7,411 nucleotides of DNA, from the NCBI GenBank assembly GCA_017302355.1, contig JAFLDQ010000167.1:1-7411 (forward strand). The letters are read 5' to 3'. Below the pieces are notes generated by a model. That model was given only the letters and a program-made list of their open reading frames with translations, was not told where the DNA came from and did no database searches. This DNA comes from Dechloromonas sp. GTDB taxonomy: Bacteria; Pseudomonadota; Gammaproteobacteria; Burkholderiales; Rhodocyclaceae. This document shows positions 6,607-7,411 of this stretch, piece after piece (position 1 is the first letter of the stretch; each line of letters opens with the position of its first letter). Both the position numbers and the translations under genes were made by a program.

Positions 6607-7344
6607 ATGAATCAGCCGCGTTTCTACTGCCGGGAGGTGCTTGCCCCGGGCGCCCGCATCGACCTGCCGGAGCCTGTGGCGCGCCACGCGGTACGTGTCC
6701 TGCGACTCCCGCCGGGGGCGCCGGTGGTCCTTTTCGACGGTCGTGCCGGCGAGTATGAGGCGCGCATCGAGCGCATCGAGAAGGATCGCGTGGTTGCGGC
6801 GCTGGGGGCATGGCGCGATGTCGAGCGCGAGTCGGGGTTGCTGGTGACGCTGGTCCAGGCCGTACAGTCCGGCGAAAAGATGGATTACACGGTACAGAAG
6901 GCGGTCGAACTGGGCGTTTCGCACATCGTCCCGGTGGACAGCCGGCGCAGCGTCACGCGCCTGGCCGGGGAGCGGGCGGCGCGGCGGGTGGCGCACTGGC
7001 AGGGGGTGGCGGCCGCGTCCTGCGAGCAATGCGGGCGCAATCAGGTGCCGCAGGTGGCGCCCGTGGAGAAGCTGGAGATCTGGCTGGCCCGGCCGTCCGG
7101 CGGGGCGCTGCGCCTCATGCTCGCGCCCGATGCCGAGCAGTCGCTCGCCGATCTGCCGCCGGCGAAACGCGTGGAACTGCTGATCGGCGCCGAGGGCGGG
7201 CTTGCTCCGCAGGAAATCGTTGCCGCGCGCCAGGCCGGATTTCAACCTGTGCGCATGGGGCCGCGGACCCTGCGTACCGAAACGGCGGGCCTTGCCGCAC
7301 TGGCGGCGATGCAGGCGCTTTGGGGCGATTTCAGGGGAGGGTGA
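6607..7344 (+). CDS. rsmE: 16S rRNA (uracil(1498)-N(3))-methyltransferase RsmE
   Basis: Transfers a methyl group from S-adenosylmethionine to N3 of U1498 in 16S rRNA, in the assembled small subunit. The 245-residue length is normal. The N-terminal PUA-like domain covers about 1-70 (RFYCRE at 5-10, HAVRVLRLPPG at 27-37). The SPOUT methyltransferase domain follows: VQSGEKMDYTVQKAVELGVSHI spans 86-107, CEQCGRN is at 139-145, the cofactor loop IGAEGGL is at 193-199 (usually GPEGG, here Ala for Pro), and MGPRTLRTETAGLAAL at 217-232 is the knot region. The start is the ATG at 6607-6609; no Shine-Dalgarno sequence precedes it (ATACCACCCC), and a -10-like GATAAT ends eight bases upstream, so the mRNA may be leaderless. 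The next gene starts three bases after the stop, implying co-transcription. Confidence 0.96.
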   Translation: MNQPRFYCREVLAPGARIDLPEPVARHAVRVLRLPPGAPVVLFDGRAGEYEARIERIEKDRVVAALGAWRDVERESGLLVTLVQAVQSGEKMDYTVQKAVELGVSHIVPVDSRRSVTRLAGERAARRVAHWQGVAAASCEQCGRNQVPQVAPVEKLEIWLARPSGGALRLMLAPDAEQSLADLPPAKRVELLIGAEGGLAPQEIVAARQAGFQPVRMGPRTLRTETAGLAALAAMQALWGDFRGG

Positions 7345-7347
7345 GCG

Positions 7348-7411
7348 ATGTTCGAATCAGCGGAGTTGGGCCACGTCATCGACAAGGAGACCTTCAAGAA
7401 CGAAGTCCCCA
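7348..7411 (+). CDS. pap: Polyphosphate:AMP phosphotransferase, first 21 codons (runs off the right edge)
   Basis: The window ends 21 codons into this gene. Its N-terminus, MFESAELGHVIDKETFKNEV, closely resembles the start of polyphosphate:AMP phosphotransferases of the PPK2 family (two-domain proteins of about 500 residues). These use inorganic polyphosphate to convert AMP to ADP in the cytosol. The ATG at 7348 has a strong ribosome site, AGGGGAGGG at 7333-7341, inside the 3' end of rsmE. No catalytic motif (Walker A or B) is inside the window, so the assignment rests on this short, distinctive N-terminus. It is probably translated from the rsmE transcript. Confidence 0.8.
   Translation, partial: MFESAELGHVIDKETFKNEVP

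Noticed and set aside
1..7411. Search by eye for insertion sequences, CRISPR repeats, phage genes, toxin-antitoxin or defence genes
   Set aside because: None seen. Nearly all sequence is accounted for by housekeeping genes with uniform GC-rich composition.

Overview
This 7.4-kb window is GC-rich, chromosomal-looking DNA of housekeeping character. The protein sequences and gene neighbourhoods suggest a betaproteobacterium, most plausibly of the Rhodocyclales (Azoarcus, Dechloromonas or Accumulibacter-like). Pointers are a Calvin-type class II aldolase, a transketolase / pyruvate kinase / aldolase gene cluster, and a polyphosphate:AMP phosphotransferase directly after rsmE. This assignment is an inference from recalled family knowledge; no search was run.

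Left block (1-4455, minus strand), read in the direction of transcription: transketolase (tkt), a 297-bp gene-free gap, pyruvate kinase (pyk), then class II fructose-bisphosphate aldolase (fba, running off the left edge). These are central carbon enzymes of glycolysis/gluconeogenesis and the pentose phosphate or Calvin cycle. In many betaproteobacteria gap and pgk lie between tkt and pyk. Here they are absent, and the space holds a long GC-rich hairpin and a possible pyk promoter.

Middle block (4456-5949). A 268-bp divergent intergenic region holds a possible tkt promoter and unusual inverted repeats, one arm of which contains the tkt ribosome binding site. A plus-strand two-gene unit follows: a PGAP1/lipase-like alpha/beta hydrolase, and 11 bases after its stop a 98-residue protein of unknown function. 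This pair is the least explained part of the window.

Right block (5950-7411). A thioredoxin-fold, peroxiredoxin-like protein (minus strand) converges on the 98-residue gene across a strong hairpin. It diverges from rsmE (16S rRNA m3U1498 methyltransferase, plus strand) with only 42 bp between start codons. rsmE has no visible Shine-Dalgarno sequence and a -10-like element ending just 8 bases before its ATG, so it may be leaderless. rsmE is followed after 3 bases by the first codons of a polyphosphate:AMP phosphotransferase gene (pap) that leaves the window on the right.

I see no mobile element, CRISPR array, rRNA or tRNA gene, phage gene or defence system. The window looks like core chromosome. 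The points worth checking are the hydrolase/98-residue pair, the tkt leader, the missing gap-pgk, and the compact rsmE promoter.
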